Assembly: GCA_910585135.1 (NCBI GenBank)
Contig: CAJUEB010000013.1
Coordinates: forward strand, 1-21,337
Length of the DNA stretch: 21,337 nt
DNA from: an uncultured Eubacteriales bacterium
Lineage (GTDB): Bacteria; Bacillota; Clostridia; Peptostreptococcales; Anaerovoracaceae
Direction: 5' to 3'
The position numbers were made by a program, and so were the translations under genes. The notes under the pieces were generated by a model. That model was not told the DNA's origin. It saw only the letters and a list, made by a program, of their open reading frames with translations, and made no database searches. Shown here piece after piece: positions 1 through 7,060 of this stretch (within the stretch, counting starts at the first letter, position 1; each line of letters opens with the position of its first letter).

Positions 1-1
1 A

Positions 2-127
2 GTAGCACCGGAAGACATGGGAAAGGTGATCGGCAAACAGGGCAGGATCGCCAAGGCCATCCGTACCGTCGTGAAAGCGGCAGCCACGAAAGCGAACGCC
101 AAGGTAGTGGTTGAAATAGTTCAATAG
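2..127 (+). CDS. khpA: KhpA-type KH-domain RNA-binding protein (3' end only)
   Basis: The window opens inside this gene; 41 C-terminal codons remain and end at TAG. The visible peptide contains the KH-domain core GKVIGKQGRIAKAIRTVV, carrying the G-x-x-G loop (GKQG) that contacts RNA, followed by a short strand ending VVVEIVQ. This matches the end of the small KhpA/YlqC family, an RNA-binding protein that works with KhpB in Gram-positive bacteria and affects cell division and small-RNA biology. Its place just before rimM and trmD is the usual rpsP-khpA-rimM-trmD order. The start and the N-terminal part lie outside the window, so the full length cannot be judged. Confidence 0.9.
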   Translation, partial: VAPEDMGKVIGKQGRIAKAIRTVVKAAATKANAKVVVEIVQ

Positions 128-139
128 AAGATGCGTATA

Positions 140-170
140 AGGCACATATATTGTTAGGGTATATGTGCCT
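140..170 (+). other. Perfect 11-bp hairpin between khpA and rimM
   Basis: AGGCACATATA (140-150) and TATATGTGCCT (160-170) are exact reverse complements separated by a 9-nt loop. No run of T follows, so it is not a standard intrinsic terminator. It lies 24 nt before the most likely rimM start (195), where it could act as an RNA stability, processing or translation element. Confidence 0.55.
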
Positions 171-194
171 GTGCTGTATTATATGGAAATCGAA

Positions 195-692
195 ATGGAA
201 AAGATAAAAATTGGAAAAATTGTAAATGCGGTCGGCCTGAAAGGCGAAGTCAAGGTCTATAATTATTCGAACCGCCCGGAGGCTTACGAAAGGGCGGAAG
301 CTATTTATATGGAAGACAAGCTTCTTACAGTACAGAACGTGAGGCTGCAAAAAAATATGGTGATTTTGAAGCTTTCCGGGATCGATGACCGAAATGGTGC
401 GGAAGCGGCCAAGGGAAAGGAGCTTTTTATCACGGAGGCGGATCTGCCTGCACTTCCCGAAGGGCAGTTTTATGTGCGGGATCTGATCGGCATGACGGTA
501 AAAGAGCAGGATGGCGCGCCGCTCGGCAAGGTCACCGATGTGCTGCAAAATACAGCGCAGGATATTTTTGAAGTGGAGCAGGAAAACGGAAAAAAGTTTT
601 TGCTTCCCAAGGTGGATGAGTTCGTGATCAATATCGATGTACAGGAGCGGGAAATCGAAGTGAAGCTTCCGGCGGGGCTTCTCGATCTTTGA
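195..692 (+). CDS. rimM: Ribosome maturation factor RimM
   Basis: RimM binds ribosomal protein S19 and helps assemble the head of the 30S subunit. From ATG 195 the protein has 165 residues, the normal family size. It opens with the family signature IGKIVNAVGLKGEVKV, followed by the N-terminal barrel, then the PRC-barrel half beginning around FYVRDLIGMTV and ending with LLPKVDEFV and a final GLLDL. Reading-frame extension is possible to ATG 183 or GTG 165, but the homologous part starts at 195. No strong Shine-Dalgarno sequence precedes any of them; a weak GGA lies 7 nt before 195, and GTG 165 is inside the 140-170 hairpin. trmD follows, as in most Firmicutes. Confidence 0.93.
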   Translation: MEKIKIGKIVNAVGLKGEVKVYNYSNRPEAYERAEAIYMEDKLLTVQNVRLQKNMVILKLSGIDDRNGAEAAKGKELFITEADLPALPEGQFYVRDLIGMTVKEQDGAPLGKVTDVLQNTAQDIFEVEQENGKKFLLPKVDEFVINIDVQEREIEVKLPAGLLDL

Positions 693-916
693 TATATGGA
701 AAGCGAGAGGTGCGAATGGGCAGTTGGAATACATGCATCGTATGCAAATGGGTGAGGAAAAAAGCAGAGAAAAATGCGCAGTGTGCAGTGCAGCAAGATG
801 CAGAGCAGGAAAAAGCGCGGCTTGCGGACGAGCAGCCGGGCGAGTGGCAATGCGGGGAAGATACAACCGATGCCGCCGGGCAAGCGGTGCAAACGGACGA
901 AAAAAAACGCAAGACG

Positions 917-1660
917 ATGAACATCGATGTCCTGACGCTGTTTCCGGAGATGTTTCCTTCTGTCGTCGAAAGCAGCATTCTGGGCAGAGCCGCATCAAAC
1001 GGCATTCTCAAGCTGCATTTTACGGATATCAGGACGTTCAGCAAGGACAAGCACAACAAAGCCGATGATTATCCGTTTGGCGGCGGCGGGGGCATGGTGA
1101 TGATGCCAGATCCCATCTTCGGCGCATTGGAATCGGTGAATGCGGCGCAGAAGAAGATCGTGTATATGTCGCCGCGCGGCAAAATTCTCGACGCCAAGAA
1201 GATTCAGGAACTGGCGGAACTTGATTCGCTTGTGATCCTGTGCGGACATTACGAGGGCATAGACCAGCGGGTGCTGGATTATTGGGACATCGAAGAGATT
1301 TCGATCGGCGATTATGTCCTCACGGGGGGCGAGCTTCCGGCTATGGTGCTGATCGATTCCGTTGCCAGGATGCTGCCAGGTGTTTTGGGCAATGAAAATT
1401 CCGCTTTGGATGAATCCATTTATTCGGGACTTTTGGAGCATCCGCAATATACGAAGCCACGGGAATACTGTGGCATGCAAGTTCCCGAAGTGTTGGTTTC
1501 CGGCAATCACAAGCTGATCGCTTTATGGAAATTCCGGGAGGCTCTTTTGCTGACGAAGGAGCGCCGGCCTGATTTATACGATCAATTTATACAGGATAAA
1601 AGCCGATTTTCCAAGGAAGAGGCCAAAATCGTCGAAGAAATAGAGAAAATAAAGACATAG
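917..1660 (+). CDS. trmD: tRNA (guanine-N1-)-methyltransferase TrmD
   Basis: TrmD methylates G37 next to the anticodon with S-adenosylmethionine and prevents +1 frameshifting. The 247-residue protein starting MNIDVLTLFPEMF has the trefoil-knot SPOUT motifs in order: the glycine-rich PFGGGGGMVM segment, LCGHYEGIDQR, and ISIGDYVLTGGELPA, then the C-terminal domain ending with WKFREALLLTKERRPDL. The frame stays open upstream: an ATG at 716 has a better ribosome binding site (AGAGGTG) and would add 67 residues containing CIVCKW and a charged stretch not found in typical TrmD. The start at 917 was chosen from family alignment even though its own Shine-Dalgarno is weak. rplS, which often follows trmD, is not next here. 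Confidence 0.93.
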   Translation: MNIDVLTLFPEMFPSVVESSILGRAASNGILKLHFTDIRTFSKDKHNKADDYPFGGGGGMVMMPDPIFGALESVNAAQKKIVYMSPRGKILDAKKIQELAELDSLVILCGHYEGIDQRVLDYWDIEEISIGDYVLTGGELPAMVLIDSVARMLPGVLGNENSALDESIYSGLLEHPQYTKPREYCGMQVPEVLVSGNHKLIALWKFREALLLTKERRPDLYDQFIQDKSRFSKEEAKIVEEIEKIKT

Positions 1661-1664
1661 CGCA

Positions 1665-1693
1665 TTGCAAGCCGGAAATCTTTGGTGTAAAAT
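1665..1693 (+). promoter_or_regulatory. Candidate sigma-A promoter for the HlyD-like gene
   Basis: TTGCAA (1665-1670), a 17-nt spacer and TAAAAT (1688-1693) fit the sigma-A consensus well. The expected transcription start is at or within a few nucleotides of the ATG at 1700, and the gene has no clear Shine-Dalgarno sequence, so the transcript could be leaderless. Prediction only. Confidence 0.45.
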
Positions 1694-1699
1694 AAGACA

Positions 1700-2761
1700 A
1701 TGAAAAACAAACTTTCGAAAAATACAAAAAGGGCAATATGTATTTATGTTATTCTATTGATTCTACTATATGTGGTTGTCGAAGTTTTACCGCGGGTCAC
1801 GGATATCTTTGAAACCACGCAGACCTTAGAACCGGGAAACCTCAAATTATCCTATGATACGACAGGATATTTTATCAAGGACGAAAGAATCGGGATCGCC
1901 GCTGAGTCAGGGGATATCCAATATCTTGTGGGAGCAGGTTCGTCCATCAAAAAAGGCACGACGCTCGTTTCCGTAACGCCAAAGGGAGAAAGCAGTGAGG
2001 AAGAACAAAGGTTTGGCGAATATACCAAACGCCTCAAGGGATATGACGGTCTTTCCGAAGAATACACATCGCCGATAAGCGGGATTTTCAGCCTGGAAAT
2101 CGACGGATATGAGGACTACTTTACACCCGCGCGCATGGAAAAAATAAAACGGGAAAAGGTGGAAAGCCTTTCTTATCATCCGGCCAGCCTGGAGCGGAAG
2201 TCCGTCATCAAGGGCGAGCCTGTTTACAAGGTGTCATGGGATGACGCCTGGTACATATTATGCTGGGTAGACCGGGAGACGGCGGAGACCTATAGCGAGG
2301 GACGAAACGTTACCCTGGAACTGCCGGAGGGCAGCGTGAAGGCCAAGATCCAGAGCATCAGCAAGGAAAAGGACAGCGACGATTTCCGCGTTATTTTTTA
2401 CCTGAACGTTTTTTATGAAGCATTCAGCAGCAGCCGGGCGGAGGAAATGAGTATCGTTACCAGCGATAATGAAGGCCTGATCATCGATAATAAATGCATC
2501 ATCGAAAAAGACGGACAGAAAGGCGTTTATGTGATCGATAAAAACGGGCATAATGTTTTCACCCGGATCAAGATCATCGCTTATGACAAAGAGCAGTCCG
2601 TGATTGATGATGTTACGTTTATCGATGAAGAAGGCAATCAGGTGTATACGGTGGACGTATACGATGAGGTCTTGAAGCATCCGGCAAGCGCGCTGGAAAA
2701 GGAACTGGACCAGGAAGCGCAGAAGAAGGCAAAAAAACAAACGAAAAAGGAGAAGGAATGA
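1700..2761 (+). CDS. HlyD-like membrane-anchored protein of the sepF cluster
   Basis: A 353-residue protein with a short basic N-terminus (KNKLSKNTKR), one membrane segment at about residues 11-30 (AICIYVILLILLYVVVEVLP), and a long extracytoplasmic part rich in beta-strand patterns. The order resembles the membrane-fusion (HlyD/RND adaptor) fold: a lipoyl-like half near SPISGIFSLEIDGYED, a beta-barrel middle and a C-terminal strand region. Residues from about 330 form a lysine-rich tail. In Clostridia, proteins annotated as HlyD family adaptors commonly sit just before yggS-sepF, as here; no exporter partner is encoded nearby, so a role in envelope or division is more likely than export. That role is inference. 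Its stop overlaps the yggS start (ATGA). Confidence 0.8.
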   Translation: MKNKLSKNTKRAICIYVILLILLYVVVEVLPRVTDIFETTQTLEPGNLKLSYDTTGYFIKDERIGIAAESGDIQYLVGAGSSIKKGTTLVSVTPKGESSEEEQRFGEYTKRLKGYDGLSEEYTSPISGIFSLEIDGYEDYFTPARMEKIKREKVESLSYHPASLERKSVIKGEPVYKVSWDDAWYILCWVDRETAETYSEGRNVTLELPEGSVKAKIQSISKEKDSDDFRVIFYLNVFYEAFSSSRAEEMSIVTSDNEGLIIDNKCIIEKDGQKGVYVIDKNGHNVFTRIKIIAYDKEQSVIDDVTFIDEEGNQVYTVDVYDEVLKHPASALEKELDQEAQKKAKKQTKKEKE

Positions 2762-3459
2762 TGGAGGATATCAGAAAGAACCTTTCAAAAATTAACGAAC
2801 AAATCGGCGCTTGCGCACAGCAGTGCGGAAGGACCGTAGATGACGTGCTCCTTTGCGCAGTCAGCAAGACGAGGACGCCGGAGGAGATCAACATCGCTAT
2901 AGATGCAGGGGTAACGGATATCGGCGAGAATAAGGTTCAGGAGATCATGGACAAGTTTGACGCGGTAAAACCTGTCAGGTGGCACATGATCGGGCATTTG
3001 CAGACCAATAAAGTAAAGTACATCATCGATAAGGTATCCATGATTCATTCGGTCGATTCTTATAAGCTGGCGGCAGAGATCAACAAACGGGCGGCGGCAC
3101 ATGATAAAATCATGGACATCCTGATTCAGGTCAATTCCGCTGAGGAAGAAAGCAAATTCGGCATTACCACCGATGAAACGGAAGCGCTGATCAAACAAAT
3201 CCTGGAGACGTGTGAAAACGTCAGAATCAGAGGGCTGATGTGCATTGCGCCTTATGCAGATGATCCGGAAGACATCAGGGTGTATTTTGAAGCGGTAAAA
3301 AAGCAGTACGATTTATTTGGCAGGATCGACCATCCGATGCTGGATTTCAAATATTTATCGATGGGAATGTCACACGATTTTCCTGTTGCGATCGAGGCTG
3401 GTTCAAACCTGGTCAGGGTGGGCAGCGCGATATTCGGAGAGAGGAACTACAATAAATAG
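2758..3459 (+). CDS. YggS/PROSC family pyridoxal 5'-phosphate homeostasis protein
   Basis: A 233-residue TIM-barrel protein that binds PLP without a known catalytic reaction and buffers PLP supply and amino-acid pools. Lys37 in LLCAVSKTRTPEEI is the expected Schiff-base lysine. Other family hallmarks are IGENKVQEIMDKF, the WHMIGHLQTNK block, ILIQVNSAEEESKFG, RGLMCIAPYADD, LSMGMSHDFPVAIEAG and the phosphate-binding end VRVGSAIFGER. It starts in an ATGA overlap with the preceding gene, behind AAAGGAGAAGGA, so the two are translationally coupled. The neighbour sepF follows after 9 nt; yggS-sepF adjacency is widely conserved in Gram-positive bacteria. Symbols yggS, ylmE and plpBP are all used for this family. 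Confidence 0.95.
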   Translation: MMEDIRKNLSKINEQIGACAQQCGRTVDDVLLCAVSKTRTPEEINIAIDAGVTDIGENKVQEIMDKFDAVKPVRWHMIGHLQTNKVKYIIDKVSMIHSVDSYKLAAEINKRAAAHDKIMDILIQVNSAEEESKFGITTDETEALIKQILETCENVRIRGLMCIAPYADDPEDIRVYFEAVKKQYDLFGRIDHPMLDFKYLSMGMSHDFPVAIEAGSNLVRVGSAIFGERNYNK

Positions 3460-3468
3460 GAGGTAGCC

Positions 3469-3972
3469 ATGGGCGTTTTTTCAAAGTTTAAGGATTTAAT
3501 GGGATTTGAGGATTACGATGAGGAAGAAGTAGAGGCAGAAGAAGAGTACAGCCAGAAAAGCAATTATTATGACAGGAAGCCGATCGAGACGAGGCAGACT
3601 TCCGCGCCTGCCCCAAAATACGATATGAGTAATGTAGTTCCGATGCAGAACAGGACGGTGAAGGCACTGACCAATGCGTTTAAGCTTGTGGTAATCGAGC
3701 CGAAGGGCTTCGATGAATGTGCGAAGCTGGTGGACAGCCTCAAAAGCAGGAAACCGATCATCGTCAACTTGGAGAAGCTGGATGCTGATACAGGTCGAAA
3801 AATCTTTGACTTTTTAGGGGGCGCGACCTATGCGCTGAACGGGAATGTGCAGAAGGTTGCGAACAATATCTTCATCTTTGCCCCCGAAAACGTGGCAATC
3901 TCTGCGCAGGGCGACAGCAAGCCGTATAATTTTGCCGGCAGCAGCGCCGATGACGTGAATCCATGGAAGTGA
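3469..3972 (+). CDS. sepF: Cell division protein SepF
   Basis: SepF tethers FtsZ filaments to the membrane and bundles them. The 167-residue protein has an N-terminal amphipathic helix (MGVFSKFKDLMGF) that serves as membrane anchor, an acidic low-complexity linker (about residues 17-60), then the globular SepF domain with VVIEPKGFDECAKLVDSLK, RKPIIVNLEKLD, KIFDFLGGATYALNGNVQKV and IFIFAPENVAI. The ribosome binding site TAGGAGGTAGCC is strong. It ends with a short tail, DVNPWK. Position between yggS and divIVA is standard for Firmicutes. Confidence 0.96.
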   Translation: MGVFSKFKDLMGFEDYDEEEVEAEEEYSQKSNYYDRKPIETRQTSAPAPKYDMSNVVPMQNRTVKALTNAFKLVVIEPKGFDECAKLVDSLKSRKPIIVNLEKLDADTGRKIFDFLGGATYALNGNVQKVANNIFIFAPENVAISAQGDSKPYNFAGSSADDVNPWK

Positions 3973-3998
3973 TTTGATGAGAGCAAAGGAGGCAGAAC

Positions 3999-4613
3999 AT
4001 GATCAGGCCAATCGATATACAGGAAAAGGAATTTACGAGAGTCGTTCGCGGATACAAGGAAGAGGAAGTGAATGAATTCCTCGATGAAATTACCATCGAT
4101 CTGGAGCGGCTGCTGGATGAGCTGCGGCAGACGAAGGAAGAGAACAGCAGGCTGGTAGAGGAGCTGGAACGATACCGGGGGACGGAAGGGACGGTGCTGG
4201 AAACGCTTGAAACTGCGAAGACCCTCATGGCGGATATTTCTGCCAGCGCAGAGAAACGGGCTGATATCCTCTTGAAGAACGCAGAGCTGGACGCACAACT
4301 GATGCAGAAGGAAGCACGGGAAATGTCCGACCGGATCAGCGAGGAAAGCGAGGCTATGAAGGCCAGGTTCATCAATTTCAGGACAAGGTATAAACAGCTT
4401 TTAGAATCAGAGCTGCAACGGTTTGAATCGCTCAGCGGCGAGATGTTCCCGGAACTGGGCGTGGATGATTTCGATGATCTGCCGGGCGGAAGCGCAACAG
4501 GTAGCGGCGAAAGCGTTCCGCAGCCGTCGAGGGGAACGTATAATTATTCGGAAAGCAATCGCGGTCAAAACAACAAGAATACAGTGAGAAGCGTAAGAAA
4601 CGTAAAATTCTAA
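3999..4613 (+). CDS. divIVA: DivIVA domain-containing septum/pole-organising protein
   Basis: A 204-residue protein whose N-terminus (MIRPIDIQEKEFTRVVRGYKEEEV) is the DivIVA lipid-binding domain, which senses negatively curved membrane at septa and poles. Residues 30-55 and about 75-145 are heptad-rich coiled coil, the second dense in A, E, K and R. From about residue 150 the protein becomes acidic and then glycine/serine/asparagine-rich, ending RSVRNVKF. The start is fixed by AAAGGAGGCAGAAC before the ATG. The stop is followed at once by another AAAGGAGG that must serve lspA. Confidence 0.93.
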   Translation: MIRPIDIQEKEFTRVVRGYKEEEVNEFLDEITIDLERLLDELRQTKEENSRLVEELERYRGTEGTVLETLETAKTLMADISASAEKRADILLKNAELDAQLMQKEAREMSDRISEESEAMKARFINFRTRYKQLLESELQRFESLSGEMFPELGVDDFDDLPGGSATGSGESVPQPSRGTYNYSESNRGQNNKNTVRSVRNVKF

Positions 4614-4647
4614 AGGAGGCGGGGCGGTTTCGCCCCATTTTCATATG
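4612..4647 (+). promoter_or_regulatory. lspA ribosome binding site with bridging hairpin
   Basis: The lspA Shine-Dalgarno AAAGGAGG (4612-4619) lies 25 nt before its ATG (4645), too far for efficient initiation. Between them sits a stable hairpin, GGGGCG-GTTT-CGCCCC (4621-4636). Folding it removes 16 nt and leaves an effective spacing of about 9 nt. The hairpin plus ATTTT could also act as a weak terminator. Confidence 0.6.
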
Positions 4648-5100
4648 ATTTATTATGTGATCGCCGCTGCTGTCATCGTACTTGACAGAGTGGTGAAATA
4701 TCTGGTGGTATCCAATCTAAACCCATGGGAATCGATTCCCGTGATCGAGGGTATCTTTCATTTCACATATGTGCAAAACAGGGGCGCTGCGTTCAGTATG
4801 TGGGAAGAGCAATGGCTGATTCTGGAGGTTCTTCCCCTCGCCGTGATCGCTGCCGGGCTGGTGCTGCTGTTTCGCAAGCGAAAATCGTGGGACAAACTGA
4901 TGCTGACTGCCATCGCCTTTATCTGCGGGGGCGGACTGGGAAACCTCATCGACCGGATGAGCTTGGGATATGTCGTGGATCTCTTCGATTTCAGGGTGTT
5001 TCCCGTATTCAATATCGCTGATATCTTTATCTGCGCAGGATGCGGGCTGATGGTGCTGGATATTCTGTTTTTTGAAAGGAAGCATAGCAAGGATGTGTGA
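4645..5100 (+). CDS. lspA: Lipoprotein signal peptidase II
   Basis: LspA is the membrane aspartyl peptidase that removes signal peptides from diacylglyceryl-modified prolipoproteins. The 151-residue protein has four hydrophobic segments (about residues 2-20, 58-76, 86-101 and 124-143). Conserved blocks are present: VQNRGAAFSM, CGGGLGNLIDRM and VFNIADIFI; Asp103 and Asp126 are the expected catalytic pair. The start is supported by the family N-terminus (hydrophobic helix followed by LDRVVKYL). The ribosome binding site is unusual and is described separately. Its last codons overlap the start of the RluD-type gene. Confidence 0.96.
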   Translation: MIYYVIAAAVIVLDRVVKYLVVSNLNPWESIPVIEGIFHFTYVQNRGAAFSMWEEQWLILEVLPLAVIAAGLVLLFRKRKSWDKLMLTAIAFICGGGLGNLIDRMSLGYVVDLFDFRVFPVFNIADIFICAGCGLMVLDILFFERKHSKDV

Positions 5101-6043
5101 TATACCGCAGCGGATAGAGATAGACATAACGGAAGAAATGAGCGGGATCAGGTTGGATCTGGTTCTTTCCGCAGTTTTAGAGGATTTTTCCAGAAGCTTT
5201 ATCCAGAAGCTGTTTGCGCAGAATGGCGTTATAGTAAACGGGAGCGTTTGCAGTGAAAAAAAGCGCAAGGCCGAAGCCGGTGATAAAATCCAGTTGCAGC
5301 TCCCAAAGCCGCAGCCCCTTGAGGCGGAGGCTGAGGATATTCCCCTCGATATCGTATACGAGGATAGAGACGTCCTAGTAGTCAATAAGCCCGCTGGGAT
5401 GGTCGTTCATCCGGCGGCCGGGAATCCTTCGGGAACGCTGGTCAATGCGCTTTTGTATCATTGCGGCGAGAATTTGTCTTCGATCAACGGGGTGATCCGT
5501 CCGGGCATTGTACACAGGATCGATAAGGACACGAGCGGTCTTCTGATGGTGGCGAAAAACGATAAGGCACATGGCTCTTTGTCGCGGCAGCTTGCAGCGC
5601 ATTCGATCACCAGGCGTTACCGGGCGATCGTATACAGCAATATCAAAGAAGACGAGGGCACGATAGATGCGCCGATCGGGCGCGACCCGAAAAACAGGCT
5701 GCGTAATGCCGTTACGGACATTCATTCGAAAAATGCTGTCACGCATTATAAGGTGCTGGAGCGGCTGGGGCAGTTCACACTGATAGAAGCCGTGCTGGAA
5801 ACGGGAAGGACGCATCAGATCAGGGTTCATATGGCATATAGGAAGCATCCGCTTCTGGGAGATGCGCTGTATGGCCCTGCAAAGCACAAGGCGGCGGATA
5901 AGCTGCGGGTGAGGCGGCAGATGCTGCATGCAGCCGTTTTAGGGTTTGCCCATCCCGTAACACAAGCATATCTGGAATTTGAAAGCCCTCTGCCGGAGGA
6001 CTTTCGTCAGGTATTAAGCTTGCTTGGAAGTGAATCTTTATAG
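5093..6043 (+). CDS. RluD/RluA-family 23S rRNA pseudouridine synthase
   Basis: This enzyme isomerises specific uridines of large-subunit rRNA. From ATG 5093 it has 316 residues: an S4 RNA-binding domain at about residues 17-75 (RLDLVLSAVLEDFSRSFIQKLF ends in the typical helix), then the catalytic domain with VVNKPAGMVVHPAAGN, the active-site motif GIVHRIDKDTSGLL (catalytic Asp144), and the late motif TGRTHQIRVHMAYRKHPLLGD. The frame is open to a TTG at 5072, but ATG 5093 sits behind AAGGAAG/AAGG and overlaps the lspA stop by 8 nt, typical of a coupled pair. lspA-rluD adjacency is common in Firmicutes (ylyA/lspA-ylyB). The exact uridine targets cannot be told from sequence. Confidence 0.94.
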   Translation: MCDIPQRIEIDITEEMSGIRLDLVLSAVLEDFSRSFIQKLFAQNGVIVNGSVCSEKKRKAEAGDKIQLQLPKPQPLEAEAEDIPLDIVYEDRDVLVVNKPAGMVVHPAAGNPSGTLVNALLYHCGENLSSINGVIRPGIVHRIDKDTSGLLMVAKNDKAHGSLSRQLAAHSITRRYRAIVYSNIKEDEGTIDAPIGRDPKNRLRNAVTDIHSKNAVTHYKVLERLGQFTLIEAVLETGRTHQIRVHMAYRKHPLLGDALYGPAKHKAADKLRVRRQMLHAAVLGFAHPVTQAYLEFESPLPEDFRQVLSLLGSESL

Positions 6044-6057
6044 TGGAGGAAATTTGC

Positions 6058-6687
6058 ATGGGGAAGATAACCTTTAAACCGGGAACGATGTTAAATCCAG
6101 TGCCTGCCGTGATGGTTTCGTGCGGGACTGGAAAAGAGAGAAATATTATCACGATCGCTTGGACGGGCATCGTTAATTCCGAGCCGCCGATGACGTATAT
6201 CTCGGTGAGAAAAGAACGGCATTCCCACAGGATCATCAAAGATACGGGAGAATTCGTCATCAACCTGACGACGGAAAAACTGGCTTTTGCCGCTGATTAC
6301 TGCGGGGTAAAATCCGGGCGTGATCTCGATAAATTTGAAGCCTTGAAGCTGACGGCGGCTGACAGCAGGGAAGTTTCCTGTCCGTCTATCGGGCAGTCGC
6401 CTGTCAATATCGAGTGCCGGGTTACAGAAGTCAAAGAGCTGGGGACGCACGATATGTTCCTGGCGGAAATCGTCAGCGTATCGGCAGATGAAGCACTGAT
6501 GGATGAAACAGGCAAGCTGTGCCTTGAGGAAGCAGGCCTTGTGGCTTATAATCACGGACACTACTTTGCCCTTCAAAAAACACCGCTCGGCAGGTTTGGG
6601 TTTTCGGTGATGAAACCGAAGACCAGGAAGCGGCTGGATGCTCAGAAAAAACACAACTCCATTCAGAAAAACCGACGCAAAAGGTAA
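6058..6687 (+). CDS. Flavin reductase family protein (FMN-binding split barrel)
   Basis: A 209-residue flavoprotein of the flavoredoxin/flavin-reductase-like group. The split-barrel pattern is clear: NPVPAVMVSCGTGKERNIITIAW (flavin-side strands), MTYISVRKERHSHRIIKDTGEFVINL, then IECRVTEVKELGTHDMFLAEIVSVSADEAL. Family members bind FMN and transfer electrons in anaerobes, but the physiological partner is rarely known. The C-terminus is strongly basic (KPKTRKRLDAQKKHNSIQKNRRKR region), an unusual tail that might bind nucleic acid or membrane. The start at ATG 6058 follows GTGGAGGAAATTTGC; a GTG at 6043 overlapping the rluD stop is less likely. The last gene of this plus-strand run, it faces the small zinc-ribbon gene. 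Confidence 0.85.
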   Translation: MGKITFKPGTMLNPVPAVMVSCGTGKERNIITIAWTGIVNSEPPMTYISVRKERHSHRIIKDTGEFVINLTTEKLAFAADYCGVKSGRDLDKFEALKLTAADSREVSCPSIGQSPVNIECRVTEVKELGTHDMFLAEIVSVSADEALMDETGKLCLEEAGLVAYNHGHYFALQKTPLGRFGFSVMKPKTRKRLDAQKKHNSIQKNRRKR

Positions 6688-6698
6688 TTCCTTTTGTA

Positions 6699-6833
6699 TT
6701 ATTTCCTGGTGTGCACATGACTGTCAGCCTGGTAATCTGTTTTCAGTTCCCGAAGACAGTCCTCACATACATGACCGGCTTTAAAAGTGTATATCCCGTA
6801 CGTGCAGCCGCATAATGTACATGCTTTTTTCAT
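6699..6833 (-). CDS. Small zinc-ribbon-like protein, 44 residues
   Basis: A short minus-strand gene. Translation gives a 44-residue protein starting MKKACTLCGCTYGIYTFKAG, with two CxxC pairs (Cys5/Cys8 and Cys23/Cys26, the latter in HVCEDCLREL) plus Cys10, the layout of a treble-clef or zinc-ribbon knuckle. The start is supported by a strong Shine-Dalgarno sequence (AAAGGAGG, 7 nt before ATG) and by a good upstream promoter. It converges with the flavin reductase gene, 11 nt from its stop. The function is not recognised; a zinc-binding accessory, redox sensor or RNA/protein-binding role are all open. Confidence 0.75.
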   Translation of the reverse strand: MKKACTLCGCTYGIYTFKAGHVCEDCLRELKTDYQADSHVHTRK

Positions 6834-6909
6834 CGTGCGCCTCCTTTCTCAGAGGATCGGAACTCTGTAGAATTTTGTCGGATTTTAGCGAATGAAGTTG
6901 TGTAAGAGA

Positions 6910-6938
6910 ATTTTATTTTGAGAGAGGAAAACTTTCAA
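6910..6938 (-). promoter_or_regulatory. Sigma-A promoter for the zinc-ribbon gene
   Basis: Read on the minus strand: TTGAAA (6938-6933), exactly 17 nt, TAAAAT (6915-6910). It lies about 77 nt before the start at 6833, so the leader is roughly 70 nt. Confidence 0.6.
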
Positions 6939-6974
6939 GTGAGAAAATTGGAATTGTAATAATTAGGAAATTTA

Positions 6975-7004
6975 TTGAACCAATATAGTAGTATCGCTAT
7001 AGCG
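6975..7004 (+). promoter_or_regulatory. Possible promoter with overlapping palindrome before the hydrolase gene
   Basis: TTGAAC (6975-6980), 17 nt, TATAGC (6998-7003). The -10 overlaps a perfect 10-bp palindrome CGCTATAGCG (6995-7004), and a further TAGCG follows at 7006-7010, forming a small hairpin with 6995-6999. The rest of the 227-bp gap between the divergent genes shows nothing else beyond the minus-strand promoter. Confidence 0.35.
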
Positions 7005-7060
7005 GTAGCGTTATCGGAATAGCATCGTTTTTAAAATTTGTTTGATTTGGAGATGGCGGT

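Noticed and set aside
724..1068. 114-codon cysteine- and arginine-rich frame overlapping the trmD start
   Set aside because: It starts at a TTG, has no domain, and continues out of frame into conserved trmD coding sequence.
5375..5929. 184-codon minus-strand frame inside the RluD-type gene
   Set aside because: It lies opposite the conserved catalytic domain; composition is typical of an antisense shadow.
6679..6695. AAAAGG/CCTTTT hairpin as a bidirectional terminator between flavin reductase and zinc-ribbon genes
   Set aside because: A six-pair, mostly A-T stem is too weak to call.
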